Made by a program: the position numbers and the translations under genes
Notes under the pieces: model-generated
The model's database searches: none
The model's input: only the letters and a program-made list of their open reading frames with translations
Told to the model about the DNA's origin: nothing
Assembly (NCBI RefSeq): GCF_017487345.1
Contig: NZ_CP062006.1
Coordinates: 558,001 to 622,000 of the forward strand
Source: Brevundimonas pondensis
GTDB taxonomy: Bacteria; Pseudomonadota; Alphaproteobacteria; Caulobacterales; Caulobacteraceae
Length of the DNA stretch: 64,000 bases
Direction: 5' to 3'
In this document: positions 24,627 through 33,252 of the stretch, piece by piece
How the letters are laid out: every line of letters starts with the position of its first letter
Numbering within the stretch: position 1 is the first letter of the stretch

Positions 24627-26149
24627 GCATTGATGGTCTGGTGACCTTTGTTGGTCTGGTCGTTGCGCTGTTCGCCCTGGCCACGGACGCCCGCCGAAAG
24701 GCGCTGCTGCTGCGACGCGGTGTGACGGTGACGCTGACGATCCTCTTTGGCGCGGCCGTTCTCTATCTGGAACTCTTTAGCGTGTGGGCTCCGGAATGCG
24801 GGTGGAGAGCGGAGGTCTGCCGCGTTCTGGTTCTCGACGGCGACAAGCCCTGGATCACCCCGCAACAGGCCGCCTTCGTCCTCGTGCTAGCCTGGTTGGC
24901 ACTCGTGCTGCTCAACTTGCAGAGGAAAGCGCTCGGCGCACGGCATCTGCCGCGTCTTCTTGCCTTGGCGACCGCGCTTGTGGAGGAGAAGCGGTTCTCG
25001 GAGCTCAACCGTGTGACCCAACCGCATCTGGGCCTGATCGCTCATGTTGGATCGGGCGCGTTGACCGCTTCGAAGGCCCAAAAGCAGGCCGCGACGGGCC
25101 TACAGCGCCTTCTCTACCGCCGACGGGATTTCATCCAGTTCATCGCGATGGAACGACCGAAGACCGCGGTGGAGATGATGGCCGTGGAGAGTCACATTGT
25201 CTTTGAGTTCGCAGACCAGATCCTGCGAAGTCTGGCCGAACACAGCGACAGCCCGCTGTTCACCGAGGTCTACGATAACCAGAACGTCTTTATTACGGGA
25301 TACGTCTTCCCAGAACATAACACTTATCTGAGCTTCCTGTTTGCGGACGCACGGCAGGCCGAGCGACTGGGAGCATGGGAACCTGTGATGGAGGCCGCGC
25401 TCGCGCACCTCGCCGAGGCGAAGGGTGGTGCCTACCAAGCCTATCTGAACGGGGCTGCCGATCGTTTCCAAGAGGAGGAGCGTTGGCGCGATCGCACCTT
25501 CGTCGCCATTCGCTTCTTAGATTTGATGGTCGACGCCGCAATGCGGCAGGGCATTGAGTGGCACATGTGGCTGTACTACACGCCTCATCTGACCAAGAGC
25601 CTGCTCGGACTCTATGTCGATCCCCGGAAGGATGAAGAGGTCTTCGACGAATGGCCGACCCGGAACGCCTATCTCCTCTATGCGATCTTCGGAGCGTTGA
25701 CAGACTGGGTCGAGGCAATCGCGCATCTGCCTGCAGACTCTCCGCATCTCGTGCTGGAGTCGACAGCGGCCAGTACTGAGAACGGAAATATCCCGAAATC
25801 GGCGATAATCGCTCTAGGCGACTGCTTGAGGCAGGTGCTGATTGCCGAGGCTGTATCCGACCGGTTCAAGAACTACTTGGCCGATATCTGTTTCCGGTGC
25901 CTCGACAAGTTGCCGAGGGACGGAGATCTCGCGGGATTCCGACGCAGCATGATCGCCAGCCTGATCGCTGGCGGCCCGCTCCGAAAAAAGGATCACTTGC
26001 CACGCTTGCTTGAGGCCTTCGGCGACCTCGACCACGTCGTGCGGGCGCGGTTGGGTGATTTCGGTGAGGCACTGGAACAGGCTTTGGGCGTCTGGAAGTT
26101 CCGTCCCGGACCTCCTCCGGTAGGTCAGACCGCTCCGGACCCGTCGTAA
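24623..26149 (+). CDS. Membrane protein, third gene of the operon
   Basis: A 508-residue protein with two or three N-terminal membrane segments: GLVTFVGLVVALFALA, GVTVTLTILFGAAVLYLEL and AAFVLVLAWLALVLL. A large soluble C-terminal domain of about 390 residues follows, helical and rich in aromatic residues. No catalytic motif is recognised. The start ATGA overlaps the previous stop, with AGGAGAG upstream. Its end overlaps the convergent HsdR-N gene by 25 bases. It may be the effector or anchor of the three-gene system (inference). Confidence 0.6.
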   Translation: MSIDGLVTFVGLVVALFALATDARRKALLLRRGVTVTLTILFGAAVLYLELFSVWAPECGWRAEVCRVLVLDGDKPWITPQQAAFVLVLAWLALVLLNLQRKALGARHLPRLLALATALVEEKRFSELNRVTQPHLGLIAHVGSGALTASKAQKQAATGLQRLLYRRRDFIQFIAMERPKTAVEMMAVESHIVFEFADQILRSLAEHSDSPLFTEVYDNQNVFITGYVFPEHNTYLSFLFADARQAERLGAWEPVMEAALAHLAEAKGGAYQAYLNGAADRFQEEERWRDRTFVAIRFLDLMVDAAMRQGIEWHMWLYYTPHLTKSLLGLYVDPRKDEEVFDEWPTRNAYLLYAIFGALTDWVEAIAHLPADSPHLVLESTAASTENGNIPKSAIIALGDCLRQVLIAEAVSDRFKNYLADICFRCLDKLPRDGDLAGFRRSMIASLIAGGPLRKKDHLPRLLEAFGDLDHVVRARLGDFGEALEQALGVWKFRPGPPPVGQTAPDPS

Positions 26150-27840
26150 GCCTTGGCGAGCCGCCCCGCGGTGGCTTCATCACCGAAGAAGAAGCGCTCT
26201 GCGATCCATTCCGGGGCAGGGGCGACACGGGTTGCTTCGTCAGTCATGCCCGACAATTTGCGGGCGGACCAGTAACCCTGGGCCGCCAGATCGGCCACGA
26301 TCGCTTGGTGTCGAACAAGAAGGTGAGCGCTCCATCGCGGTGACTCGGCGATGACGCACAGCGTGGCGTGAGCCAGCTCATCCCAAACGATAGCCGCGGC
26401 CTCTACAGTCGACAGATCGCCCAGATCACGGTCACGGACGATCGCCATGTAGTTTGGCCGCGACGAGAGAAGACCGAGCTCCTGGTCCCACATCGCTCGA
26501 ACCTGCTCCTCGGCGTAAAGCGGCCGGAAGCGATCCCGATCGTCCCGGCAGCCGGCCACGAAGTTCGCGGTCGCCACGTGGGCGCGTCGGGAAACTTCAT
26601 TCAGCAACTGACCCTCGGTCGATGTCACGATCTGCTCGAAGGAGAGCTCGTCGCGCATGTGACGATTTAGGGCGTGGAGAGATCGGGCCTGGTCCTCCGG
26701 TTGGGGCGTCGTATGGGCGAGTATCTTGAACTGGCGTTTGGCGGATGCGGCCCAGAGCAGGACAGCTCGGTGCCCGGGGGACGCAGCGAAATAGGTGAGG
26801 CATAGCGAAATCAGCTTCTCGATCGCGCTCGAGAGCGGGACGCCTGACTGTCCAACACCAAGCCATGAGGGAAGCCATTTCGGCTGCACATCGGCCTCCT
26901 CGAGCGCAATCAACATCCACAGGGCGTGGGCCCAGTAATGGTCGTTGGCGTCGCGCGGCAGGTCCTTGAGGAGCCGGTGAAGGACCCTGAAGCCGCCTTT
27001 TTCGGACAGCGAAACGAGCCGATCGGAGATCGTCCGCAAGTCGCCAAGTGACATCGGTTGGAAGAGGTGGACGTCGATCAAGGTCGCCGCATCGCACTGC
27101 TGAAGGTGGGCCTTTCGGGCCGCAAGGCTGGCATCGGACGAAATGTGGGCGCGGAAGTTGTCGAGAATTGTCCCGCGCTTGGCTTGCAGCCGGTTGTCGA
27201 GGAGGCCTCGAAACTCGTCCACCCGACCCAGATTGACTTCGTGATCGAAGACCCGGTCGACCAGACGGAGGATGCGGCGCTTTTCGAGGAACCAGGCCTG
27301 CCAGGGCCCGACCACGCGTCTGAGGTTGTCGAAGTTGTCTCTCAGCGTCGGACGACGGAATCTTAGGAGCGGCTTCGCGACGTCGGTTTCCCGGTCGAAT
27401 ACCTCCCACAGGTCCCCGTCGGTCACGATGACAATCGCCGCATTGATCTCCGGATGGGTCGCGTAGCCCAGCGCCTGATCCAGATCGCGCTGGCTGAATC
27501 CGTCGAGGCGGGCGGCGGGGCGCTTCGCTTCAATCAGCCAGAAGTTCTGGCTCCAGATCGTCGCCGCATAGTCGATGAATCGTTTCGCATCCCGGAACTC
27601 GATGGCTTTCTCCCTATCCACCGAGAACAGCTCGCCCTTCCGATAGCCGAGGATGCGGACGATGGGATCGATCACATCGGCGCGGACCTCCGCCTCGGTC
27701 CATCCCGCCGTGGTCAGCTTCTCGATTTCGTCGAGACGGTCGTTGTCGGCCGGCGACAGGGGCGGCAAGGCCTTGCTCTGGAGCAGGGCACCGACGTCGA
27801 GGGTGGCCAGGAAGTTGTCGAGCGGGTCAGGCGTGTTCAT
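26125..27840 (-). CDS. Stand-alone HsdR N-terminal-type nuclease protein
   Basis: A 571-residue protein. Residues 40-190 resemble the PD-(D/E)XK nuclease domain of type I restriction subunit R: VIDPIVRILGYRKGELF, IDYAATIW and FWLIEAKRPAA (the E-x-K pair), then QALGYATHPEINAAIVIVTD. The helicase domains of HsdR are absent, and the rest is a helical region of unknown type. Such short HsdR-N proteins occur alone in defence islands. It is convergent with the membrane-protein operon. Confidence 0.66.
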   Translation of the reverse strand: MNTPDPLDNFLATLDVGALLQSKALPPLSPADNDRLDEIEKLTTAGWTEAEVRADVIDPIVRILGYRKGELFSVDREKAIEFRDAKRFIDYAATIWSQNFWLIEAKRPAARLDGFSQRDLDQALGYATHPEINAAIVIVTDGDLWEVFDRETDVAKPLLRFRRPTLRDNFDNLRRVVGPWQAWFLEKRRILRLVDRVFDHEVNLGRVDEFRGLLDNRLQAKRGTILDNFRAHISSDASLAARKAHLQQCDAATLIDVHLFQPMSLGDLRTISDRLVSLSEKGGFRVLHRLLKDLPRDANDHYWAHALWMLIALEEADVQPKWLPSWLGVGQSGVPLSSAIEKLISLCLTYFAASPGHRAVLLWAASAKRQFKILAHTTPQPEDQARSLHALNRHMRDELSFEQIVTSTEGQLLNEVSRRAHVATANFVAGCRDDRDRFRPLYAEEQVRAMWDQELGLLSSRPNYMAIVRDRDLGDLSTVEAAAIVWDELAHATLCVIAESPRWSAHLLVRHQAIVADLAAQGYWSARKLSGMTDEATRVAPAPEWIAERFFFGDEATAGRLAKAYDGSGAV

Positions 27841-27946
27841 GAACCGACGCCTACACCTGAAGGTCTCTATGTCCAGCGCTTGCTAGCTACGCCCATTTGG
27901 CGAGTTTCGACTTGCCGCAGCCGTCTTGAACGGGGAGACTCCGTCT

Positions 27947-28858
27947 GTGAAGAAGACCCTCGATCATTTACCGCTGCCAAAGCAGTCCGAACTGCGTCAC
28001 GTCCTCGATGTGATCCGCGCCTCTTTCGAGGAAGCGATCTCGACGCGTCGTGCCGAGCGACTGAAGCACGGCAAGATCCTCAAGGTCATCCTGTACGGGT
28101 CATATGCCCGGGGCGACTGGGTCCACGACCCGGTCGGCCGATACTTCTCGGATTTCGACTTGCTGGTCATTGTCGATCATGAGGACCTGACCGACGGCGA
28201 GTTCTGGTTCGAAGCTAACAACCGGACCATGCCGGGGGAGGGCGAGATTCGCACGCCCGTCAGCATCATCGTTCACAGTCTGGACGACGTGAACGATCAG
28301 CTGGACCGGGGTCGCTACTTCTTCGCCGACATCCTGCGCGACGGCGTCATTCTCTACGACACGCCTGGTGCCAAGCTGCACAAGCCGGCGGATCTGAAGG
28401 CCAAGGCCGCACTCGCCGAGGCTGAGGGCTATTTCGAGAAATGGATGACCAGCGCTGCTGGTGCACAAGGAATTGCCAAGCATTCCACCGAGACCCACCA
28501 GCCAAACTGGGCCGCCTTTATGCTCCATCAGAGCGCGGAACACCTTTACCACTGCATTCTGTTGGTAGTGACACTCTACAGCGCAAAGGCTCACAACCTC
28601 GCCTTCCTCCGCAAGAAGGCCGAGTCCATCGACGTCCGGTTGTCGGACGCCTGGCCGCGCGAGACCAAGTTCGAGCGCCGCTGCTTCGAGCTTCTGCGCG
28701 AGGCCTACGTGAAGGCTCGCTATTCGGAGCACTACAAGATCAGCAGCGAAGAACTCGCCTGGCTGACGGAGCGGGTCGAGGTGTTGCGAGGCCTGACGGC
28801 GACCGTCTGCCAGGAACGACTGGCACAACTGCGGGTTGAGGCTGAAGATGATGTCTGA
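27947..28858 (+). CDS. MNT-HEPN fusion: nucleotidyltransferase and HEPN-domain protein
   Basis: A 303-residue protein. The N-terminal half has the polymerase-beta-type nucleotidyltransferase motif GSYARGDW followed by SDFDLLVIVD. The C-terminal half has HQSAEHLYHCILLV and VKARYSEHYKIS, as in HEPN domains. MNT and HEPN are normally the antitoxin and toxin of one type VII system, so a single-chain fusion could be self-regulated. The GTG at 27947 is preferred because GGGGAG precedes it; an upstream TTG is possible. It overlaps the next gene by 11 bases. Confidence 0.75.
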   Translation: MKKTLDHLPLPKQSELRHVLDVIRASFEEAISTRRAERLKHGKILKVILYGSYARGDWVHDPVGRYFSDFDLLVIVDHEDLTDGEFWFEANNRTMPGEGEIRTPVSIIVHSLDDVNDQLDRGRYFFADILRDGVILYDTPGAKLHKPADLKAKAALAEAEGYFEKWMTSAAGAQGIAKHSTETHQPNWAAFMLHQSAEHLYHCILLVVTLYSAKAHNLAFLRKKAESIDVRLSDAWPRETKFERRCFELLREAYVKARYSEHYKISSEELAWLTERVEVLRGLTATVCQERLAQLRVEAEDDV

Positions 28859-29174
28859 GACACCCGCCTTCTTCATACCCTTCGCTGACACGGCGGAGCA
28901 GGCCGAGACTGTCTACGCGTCCATCCGAGCCTTCATGGCGAAAGTCGCCTTTCGCCCGAATGATCGACGAATCTACCAGATCGCCTATCGTCACAACGGC
29001 AAAGACTATGTCGCCACGGTCGGAGAAGAGGGACCGGAGAACGAGCCTGTCATAGCGATACTCGAAACTTTCAACCCGGGGCCGCTCTACATGATCTGCA
29101 GCCCCAACCGCGGCGTGGTCAGGGGCGAGCCCTTTCTGGCAGGCAACGTGCAATCAGTGACGAATTTCAGCTAG
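28848..29174 (+). CDS. Hypothetical protein overlapping the MNT-HEPN gene
   Basis: A 108-residue acidic protein of unknown family. It starts at ATG 28848 or 28851, inside the end of the previous gene, so translation is coupled. The segment IYQIAYRHNGKDYVATVGE looks like a beta hairpin. It might be a partner of the MNT-HEPN protein, but the sequence gives no direct sign. Confidence 0.5.
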   Translation: MMSETPAFFIPFADTAEQAETVYASIRAFMAKVAFRPNDRRIYQIAYRHNGKDYVATVGEEGPENEPVIAILETFNPGPLYMICSPNRGVVRGEPFLAGNVQSVTNFS

Positions 29175-29175
29175 A

Positions 29176-29412
29176 ATGGCGAAGCTGGTGAGCATCACAG
29201 TTGAAGTCGACCGCGCGGTGCAGGCGTATCTTGGAGATGACCTGCAAGCTGTGACCGCGGGCTTCGAGTTGTGGGGCGACTTCTGCAGTGAGATGGGCCT
29301 GACCCCGAAGCCGGTAGAGGTCGGAGAGGGTTACGTCGAAGTGACCTATCTCGGTCTGAGCACTCGCCCAGGCGCAAGTCCGGACACAATCAAGCTCGTG
29401 ACGGGCCTCTAG
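29176..29412 (+). CDS. Hypothetical protein
   Basis: A 78-residue protein starting one base after the previous stop, so probably in the same operon as the MNT-HEPN gene. It begins LVSITVEVDRAVQAYLGDD and shows alternating beta and alpha patterning. No family is recognised. Confidence 0.45.
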   Translation: MAKLVSITVEVDRAVQAYLGDDLQAVTAGFELWGDFCSEMGLTPKPVEVGEGYVEVTYLGLSTRPGASPDTIKLVTGL

Positions 29413-29507
29413 GGTCGGGTCGGCCGTCATTCGCCCGGAGGCGCGGGGCAACACTCTCATCGGAAGTCGCGCGTCCTAGAACAGACCCGCTCGCAGTCCG
29501 GTGGCGT

Positions 29508-30026
29508 TTGATCCGGCGAACACGATCTGGGTGTCCGGCGTCGCGCCTGTACGGGGACCCGGAAACCCTGGTCATCAATCCGGACGAGCGTGTCGCCCGT
29601 ATCGACGCCTTCTTCCACAACTGCGGAGCCGAGGTCCGCCATGGCGGCGGTCGCGCCTACTACGCACCCGGCCCGGACCATGTGCAGATGCCGCCGTTCG
29701 AATGCTTCGAGAACGCCGATGCCTATTACAGCACGCTCGGCCACGAGATGACGCACTGGACAAGGCATCCCACACGCCTGGATCGGGACTTGGGGCGTCA
29801 GCGCTTCGGCGATCCCGGCTATGCCCGGGAAGAACTCGTCGCCGAACTGGGCGCCGCCTTCCTCTGCGCGGACCTCGGTCTGGCTCTTGAACCGCGCGAG
29901 GATCACGCCGCCTACATCGCGAGATGGCTGCAGGTCCTGAAGGACGACAAGCGGTTCATCGTCTCTGCCGCCTCGCACGCCCAGAAGGCCGTTGACCATC
30001 TGAAAGCGCGGCAACCGGTCGATTGA
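29508..30026 (+). pseudogene. ArdC-type antirestriction protein, C-terminal zincin remnant
   Basis: About 172 residues match the C-terminal metallopeptidase half of ArdC-family proteins. Blocks are CGAEVRHGGGRAYYAPG, VQMPPFECF, GHEMTHWTRHPTRL (zinc motif HExxH), and EELVAELGAAFLCADLG. The N-terminal ArdC DNA-binding domain (about 130 residues) is absent; the upstream DNA has no matching sequence. The only start available is a TTG without a good ribosome binding site. It probably marks the place where the cargo at 20.5-29.4 kb joined the element backbone. Confidence 0.78.
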
Positions 30027-30029
30027 GGG

Positions 30030-30062
30030 CTGGGCGCACCGCCCGACGGGCGGTGCGCCCAG
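30030..30062. terminator. Perfect 15-bp inverted repeat with GAC loop
   Basis: The left arm 30030-30044 and right arm 30048-30062 are exactly complementary across a three-base loop. It starts four bases after the ardC remnant stop and is likely a transcription stop. There is no T tract, and it could equally be a protein or oriT recognition site, since the nic-like sequence lies about 300 bases on. Confidence 0.5.
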
Positions 30063-30190
30063 TGGATTCAGGGAGCAAGGAAGGCCGCTGCCTTCTCCTG
30101 TTCTCGTACACTTAGGACATAGTGCGCGAAGGCGGGGCAGTTGTCCGTGGAGCGATCCAGGAGCGCCGCGAGGGCGCGAAGATTGGAGGC

Positions 30191-30204
30191 TGCCCGATCG
30201 GGCA
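30191..30204. repeat. 14-bp perfect palindrome TGCCCGATCGGGCA
   Basis: An exact palindrome in the non-coding stretch between the ardC remnant and mobC (30027-30409). It could be an operator for the mob genes or part of the transfer origin. Otherwise this stretch holds the 15-bp hairpin at 30030 and the nic-like site at 30364. No gene is visible in it. Confidence 0.4.
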
Positions 30205-30363
30205 AGCTAGCCGGAAGAACGATGCGATGCGAGGTGGCGGCGAACGCCGCACCGTCCAGGCTGGGGCGCCCTTCAGGGCGGCGGGCGAGCGGCCGGGACC
30301 GGCCGCCGAGGGGAGGGCGGGCAGACCCGTAGGCCTGCGGGGCGAAGGGGGTGGCTGTCTAGG

Positions 30364-30371
30364 GCAGGATA
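30364..30371 (-). other. oriT: Putative oriT nic site (TATCCTG|C)
   Basis: On the minus strand the sequence reads CTATCCTGCCC. It fits the YATCCTG|Y nic consensus of the MOBP relaxases of IncP and related transfer systems. It lies 39 bases before mobC and upstream of a VirD2-like relaxase, the usual place for oriT. A small inverted repeat (TGTC-N5-GACA, 30388-30400) adjoins it. The nick would fall between 30365 and 30364. Confidence 0.55.
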
Positions 30372-30409
30372 GGCTTTGCGCTGGCAATGTCTGACGGACA
30401 CCCTCTCCC

Positions 30410-30934
30410 ATGGACCGCCTCACCCTTCGCGTTTCTCCTGATTTGATCCGCCGGTTCGACGCAGCGGCGGTGGGTCAGGGCGGACGGTCGCGATTGCTGC
30501 GACGGCTGATGGAGGGCGCGGCGCGGGCGCCCTTTCCCGAGGCTCCGGCGGTCGTGCCGGAGCCCAGGTCGGGCAAGCTGACTGTACGACTGACCGAGGT
30601 GGAGATGGCGCTGCTGCAGGCCGAGGCGGCGTCGGTCGGGCTGTCGCGGACGCAGTGGTCCGTGTCCCTGATCCGGCGTCGGCTGGAGGGGCGGGCCCAG
30701 TTCACCCCGCCCGAGGCCATGGCGCTGATCGAGTGTCGGCGCGAGCTGCGGCGCATCGGCGTCAATGTGAACCAGATCGCCCGCGCCCTGAACACGGCCG
30801 TGATGGAGGGGGCGGTTCTGGACCTGGAGGTGGCGCAGCTGGACGCCTATCGGGCCGAGTTGCGCGGCTGGGTCGAGGCGCTCGGCGAGGCCTTCAAAGG
30901 CAATCTGGCCTACTGGTCGGAGCCGGTCCGATGA
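30410..30934 (+). CDS. mobC: MobC-like relaxosome protein
   Basis: A 174-residue DNA-binding accessory protein for conjugative nicking. The N-terminus (LTLRVSPDLIRRFD) and the region KLTVRLTEVEMALLQ look like ribbon-helix-helix strands. The block ELRRIGVNVNQIARALN near residue 115 is the MobC signature. Its stop overlaps the relaxase start as ATGA. It follows the putative nic site directly. Confidence 0.82.
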   Translation: MDRLTLRVSPDLIRRFDAAAVGQGGRSRLLRRLMEGAARAPFPEAPAVVPEPRSGKLTVRLTEVEMALLQAEAASVGLSRTQWSVSLIRRRLEGRAQFTPPEAMALIECRRELRRIGVNVNQIARALNTAVMEGAVLDLEVAQLDAYRAELRGWVEALGEAFKGNLAYWSEPVR

Positions 30935-31938
30935 GCGACTTCCGGTCGTTGTCGGGGTTCGAGGAGGCGCTGCGTCCGCCGGTCGATGTGCGACGGGCGC
31001 GGCTGACGCCGACGGTCCTGGGTCGGATGCGTGGGGCTGGTCAGGGTGACGCGGCCGCCCGGTTCGAGCGCGTCGCGCGTCGGGTCCCCGAGGTGATGGT
31101 CAAGATCACCGGGCGGACCCGGGACGGCGCCCACCTCGGCGCCCACCTGGCCTACATCAGCCGCAACGGCGCCCTGGTGCTTGAGGGACCGGACGGCGAG
31201 CGCCTGGACCGGGCCGGCGTTCGTGATCTGGCGGACGACTGGGCCGCCGAGCTGGCGATGGAGCCGCGCGGGCGGCGGGATGCGCCGGTCTCGCTGTCGG
31301 TAGTGTTGAGCATGCCTATGGGGACGGACGCAGGTCGGCTGCATGACGCTGCCCGGGCCTTCGCCGGCGAGGTGTTCGGCGATCGCTTTCCCTATGTCTT
31401 CGCCCTGCATGACGAAGGACGTCATCCTCATGTCCACCTCACCGTGCGCATGCTGGGGCGGGACGGCGAGCGGCTGAACCCCCGCAAGGCGGACCTGCAG
31501 CTGTGGCGGGAGCGTTTCGCCCATGCGCTGCGAGAGCGATCAGTGGAGGCGGAGGCGACGCCGCGTCGGGCGCGGGGCGTGACGCGCAAGCCCGAGCGGG
31601 CACCGGTGCGCAAGCTGCGGGAGCGGTTCGAGGCGGGCGGCGGTCCGGCGCCGCGGGTGCTGCGCGAGGCCGTTCAGGAAGCGGCGAAAGACGAGGGTGG
31701 GACGGAGCCGTGGAAGGCGGCGCTGCGGGCGCGGCGCGACAGGATCGTTCGAGCCCTGTCGGCGGAGGCGGTTCGGCATGGGCTGTCGGGAGACAGGGAC
31801 GGGCGCCGCAAGGCCGATACGGTCGTCGACTTCGTCAAGGCCTTGCCGCCGGTGGAGACCCGGCGTGACGTCATTCGGCGCCGGCTCGATCCGTCGGAGC
31901 GCGAGCGACCGCCGCCGGACGGCGGGCGGTCGCGGTGA
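30931..31938 (+). CDS. VirD2-like (MOBP) relaxase
   Basis: A 335-residue conjugative relaxase that would nick oriT and stay bound to the transferred strand. The three-histidine motif HDEGRHPHVHLTVRML near residue 155 is the metal-binding motif III. Tyrosines in the HLAYISRNG segment near residue 72 are candidates for the nucleophile. The C-terminal third is basic and low in complexity. It is shorter than many relaxases; LPD7, often fused to them, is here encoded as a separate gene downstream of virD4. The stop directly abuts the convergent hipA stop. Confidence 0.85.
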   Translation: MSDFRSLSGFEEALRPPVDVRRARLTPTVLGRMRGAGQGDAAARFERVARRVPEVMVKITGRTRDGAHLGAHLAYISRNGALVLEGPDGERLDRAGVRDLADDWAAELAMEPRGRRDAPVSLSVVLSMPMGTDAGRLHDAARAFAGEVFGDRFPYVFALHDEGRHPHVHLTVRMLGRDGERLNPRKADLQLWRERFAHALRERSVEAEATPRRARGVTRKPERAPVRKLRERFEAGGGPAPRVLREAVQEAAKDEGGTEPWKAALRARRDRIVRALSAEAVRHGLSGDRDGRRKADTVVDFVKALPPVETRRDVIRRRLDPSERERPPPDGGRSR

Positions 31939-33252
31939 TCAGGCGGACGGCGGCGTGAGCTCGAGCCGCAGAGCCTTGCCGATGCGATTAGCGGCCGTCT
32001 CGAACACGCCGGCCTTCTCCGCATAGATCGGCCAGTCGCGGACCTGAGCGGCGATCTCGGAGATGAGGCGTATCGCCTTGCGGCGCTTGAAACCGCAATG
32101 GGCGCCGAAGTCGACGAGGTCCTCGAGAGCGAAGTCGTCGCGCTTGCCGTTCAGGCTCATCTGGTGGGCGTTCGTCCAGTCGCCGGAAGGGTTCCAGGCG
32201 TAGGCGACGTCGAAGGCTGGAGACAGCCGCCAGGCGCCGGAACGATCCATCAGGAAGGCGATGTTCTTCACATGGTCGTCCTGGTTGCGGATGAAGATGT
32301 TGAAGACGGCGCGGCGGAACTGCTGTTCGAGGTCGACGGCGTCCAGATCGAGCAGGCGGATGGTCTCGATCGCCTGTTCGTAGCTGTAGGCGCCGGCGGC
32401 GTTGAAGTCGTAGTGGCGCAGGGCGGCCAGGGACTGCATGTGAACCTTCCTGCCGGTTGAGGTTCGGTCGAAGCGGCGGGTCATGAAATGGCTGCGGCCG
32501 CCTTCTCGGTGCAGGCGGCACTCGGACATGTCGATGCCGGCGTCACGCGCCATGAGCGAGAAGGCGTATTCGATCATGCCGAACCCTTGCGGGTCGGCCA
32601 GTTCCTTGTCGCGATTGTTGCTGACCCCGTCGAACTTCATCAGCCAGTAGCCGAAGCCGTCGTCCGCCGAGACCTGTCCGGACCGGAACTCGCCGGTATC
32701 GGGATTCCAGGCCAGAACGGCCTTGGCGCGAGCTCCGCCGGCGGAGGTGCCGACGCGCAGGATTTCTTCCAGGGTAGCCTGATCGTCCTCGCCGCCCAGG
32801 GCGCCGTGCATGTCCTTTCGCATCGACAGGACCTGGCTGGCGAGATCGACCAGTTTGGCGATGTCGAGACGACGCGAGCGGCGGGTTGTCTGGCCCTGGG
32901 TCGGATGGAACTCCAGGGCGCCCATGCCGCGCTCGCCGATATAGCAGAGGCGCTCGACGGGGTTGAAAGAGGCGGCGGTCCGATTCTGGCGCGCCAGCCA
33001 TTCATTGATCAGGGCGTTGCCGTACTTGTCGGGCAGGGAGTCGGCCAGGAGGCCGGGCAGGCCCTTGAAGGCGGGCCGGGGCAGTTCCGGGAAGGCGTAG
33101 GGCGCTTCGGTCAAGGGCATGACCAGGGGCGCGACCTCGCGGGCGCTGACCGCGAACTCGGGGGTGTATTGGAAGACGCCATAGCCCTCGTCTTCGAGCC
33201 AGGTGACGGCGCCGATGTCGCGGCCCCAGAGGCGGATGGTGGCGTCCGTCAT
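31939..33252 (-). CDS. hipA: HipA-family toxin kinase
   Basis: Serine/threonine kinase toxin of a type II toxin-antitoxin pair, 437 residues. The N-terminal HipA_N part is followed by the kinase core: AKAVLAWNPDTGEF (nucleotide-binding Lys), IEYAFSLMARDAGIDMSEC, SHFMTRRFDR, then FNIFIRNQDDHVKNIAFLMD (catalytic N-x-D-D-H) and LSPAFDVAYAW. Its start overlaps the hipB stop by ATGA. HipA kinases usually target a tRNA synthetase; the target here is unknown. Confidence 0.92.
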   Translation of the reverse strand: MTDATIRLWGRDIGAVTWLEDEGYGVFQYTPEFAVSAREVAPLVMPLTEAPYAFPELPRPAFKGLPGLLADSLPDKYGNALINEWLARQNRTAASFNPVERLCYIGERGMGALEFHPTQGQTTRRSRRLDIAKLVDLASQVLSMRKDMHGALGGEDDQATLEEILRVGTSAGGARAKAVLAWNPDTGEFRSGQVSADDGFGYWLMKFDGVSNNRDKELADPQGFGMIEYAFSLMARDAGIDMSECRLHREGGRSHFMTRRFDRTSTGRKVHMQSLAALRHYDFNAAGAYSYEQAIETIRLLDLDAVDLEQQFRRAVFNIFIRNQDDHVKNIAFLMDRSGAWRLSPAFDVAYAWNPSGDWTNAHQMSLNGKRDDFALEDLVDFGAHCGFKRRKAIRLISEIAAQVRDWPIYAEKAGVFETAANRIGKALRLELTPPSA

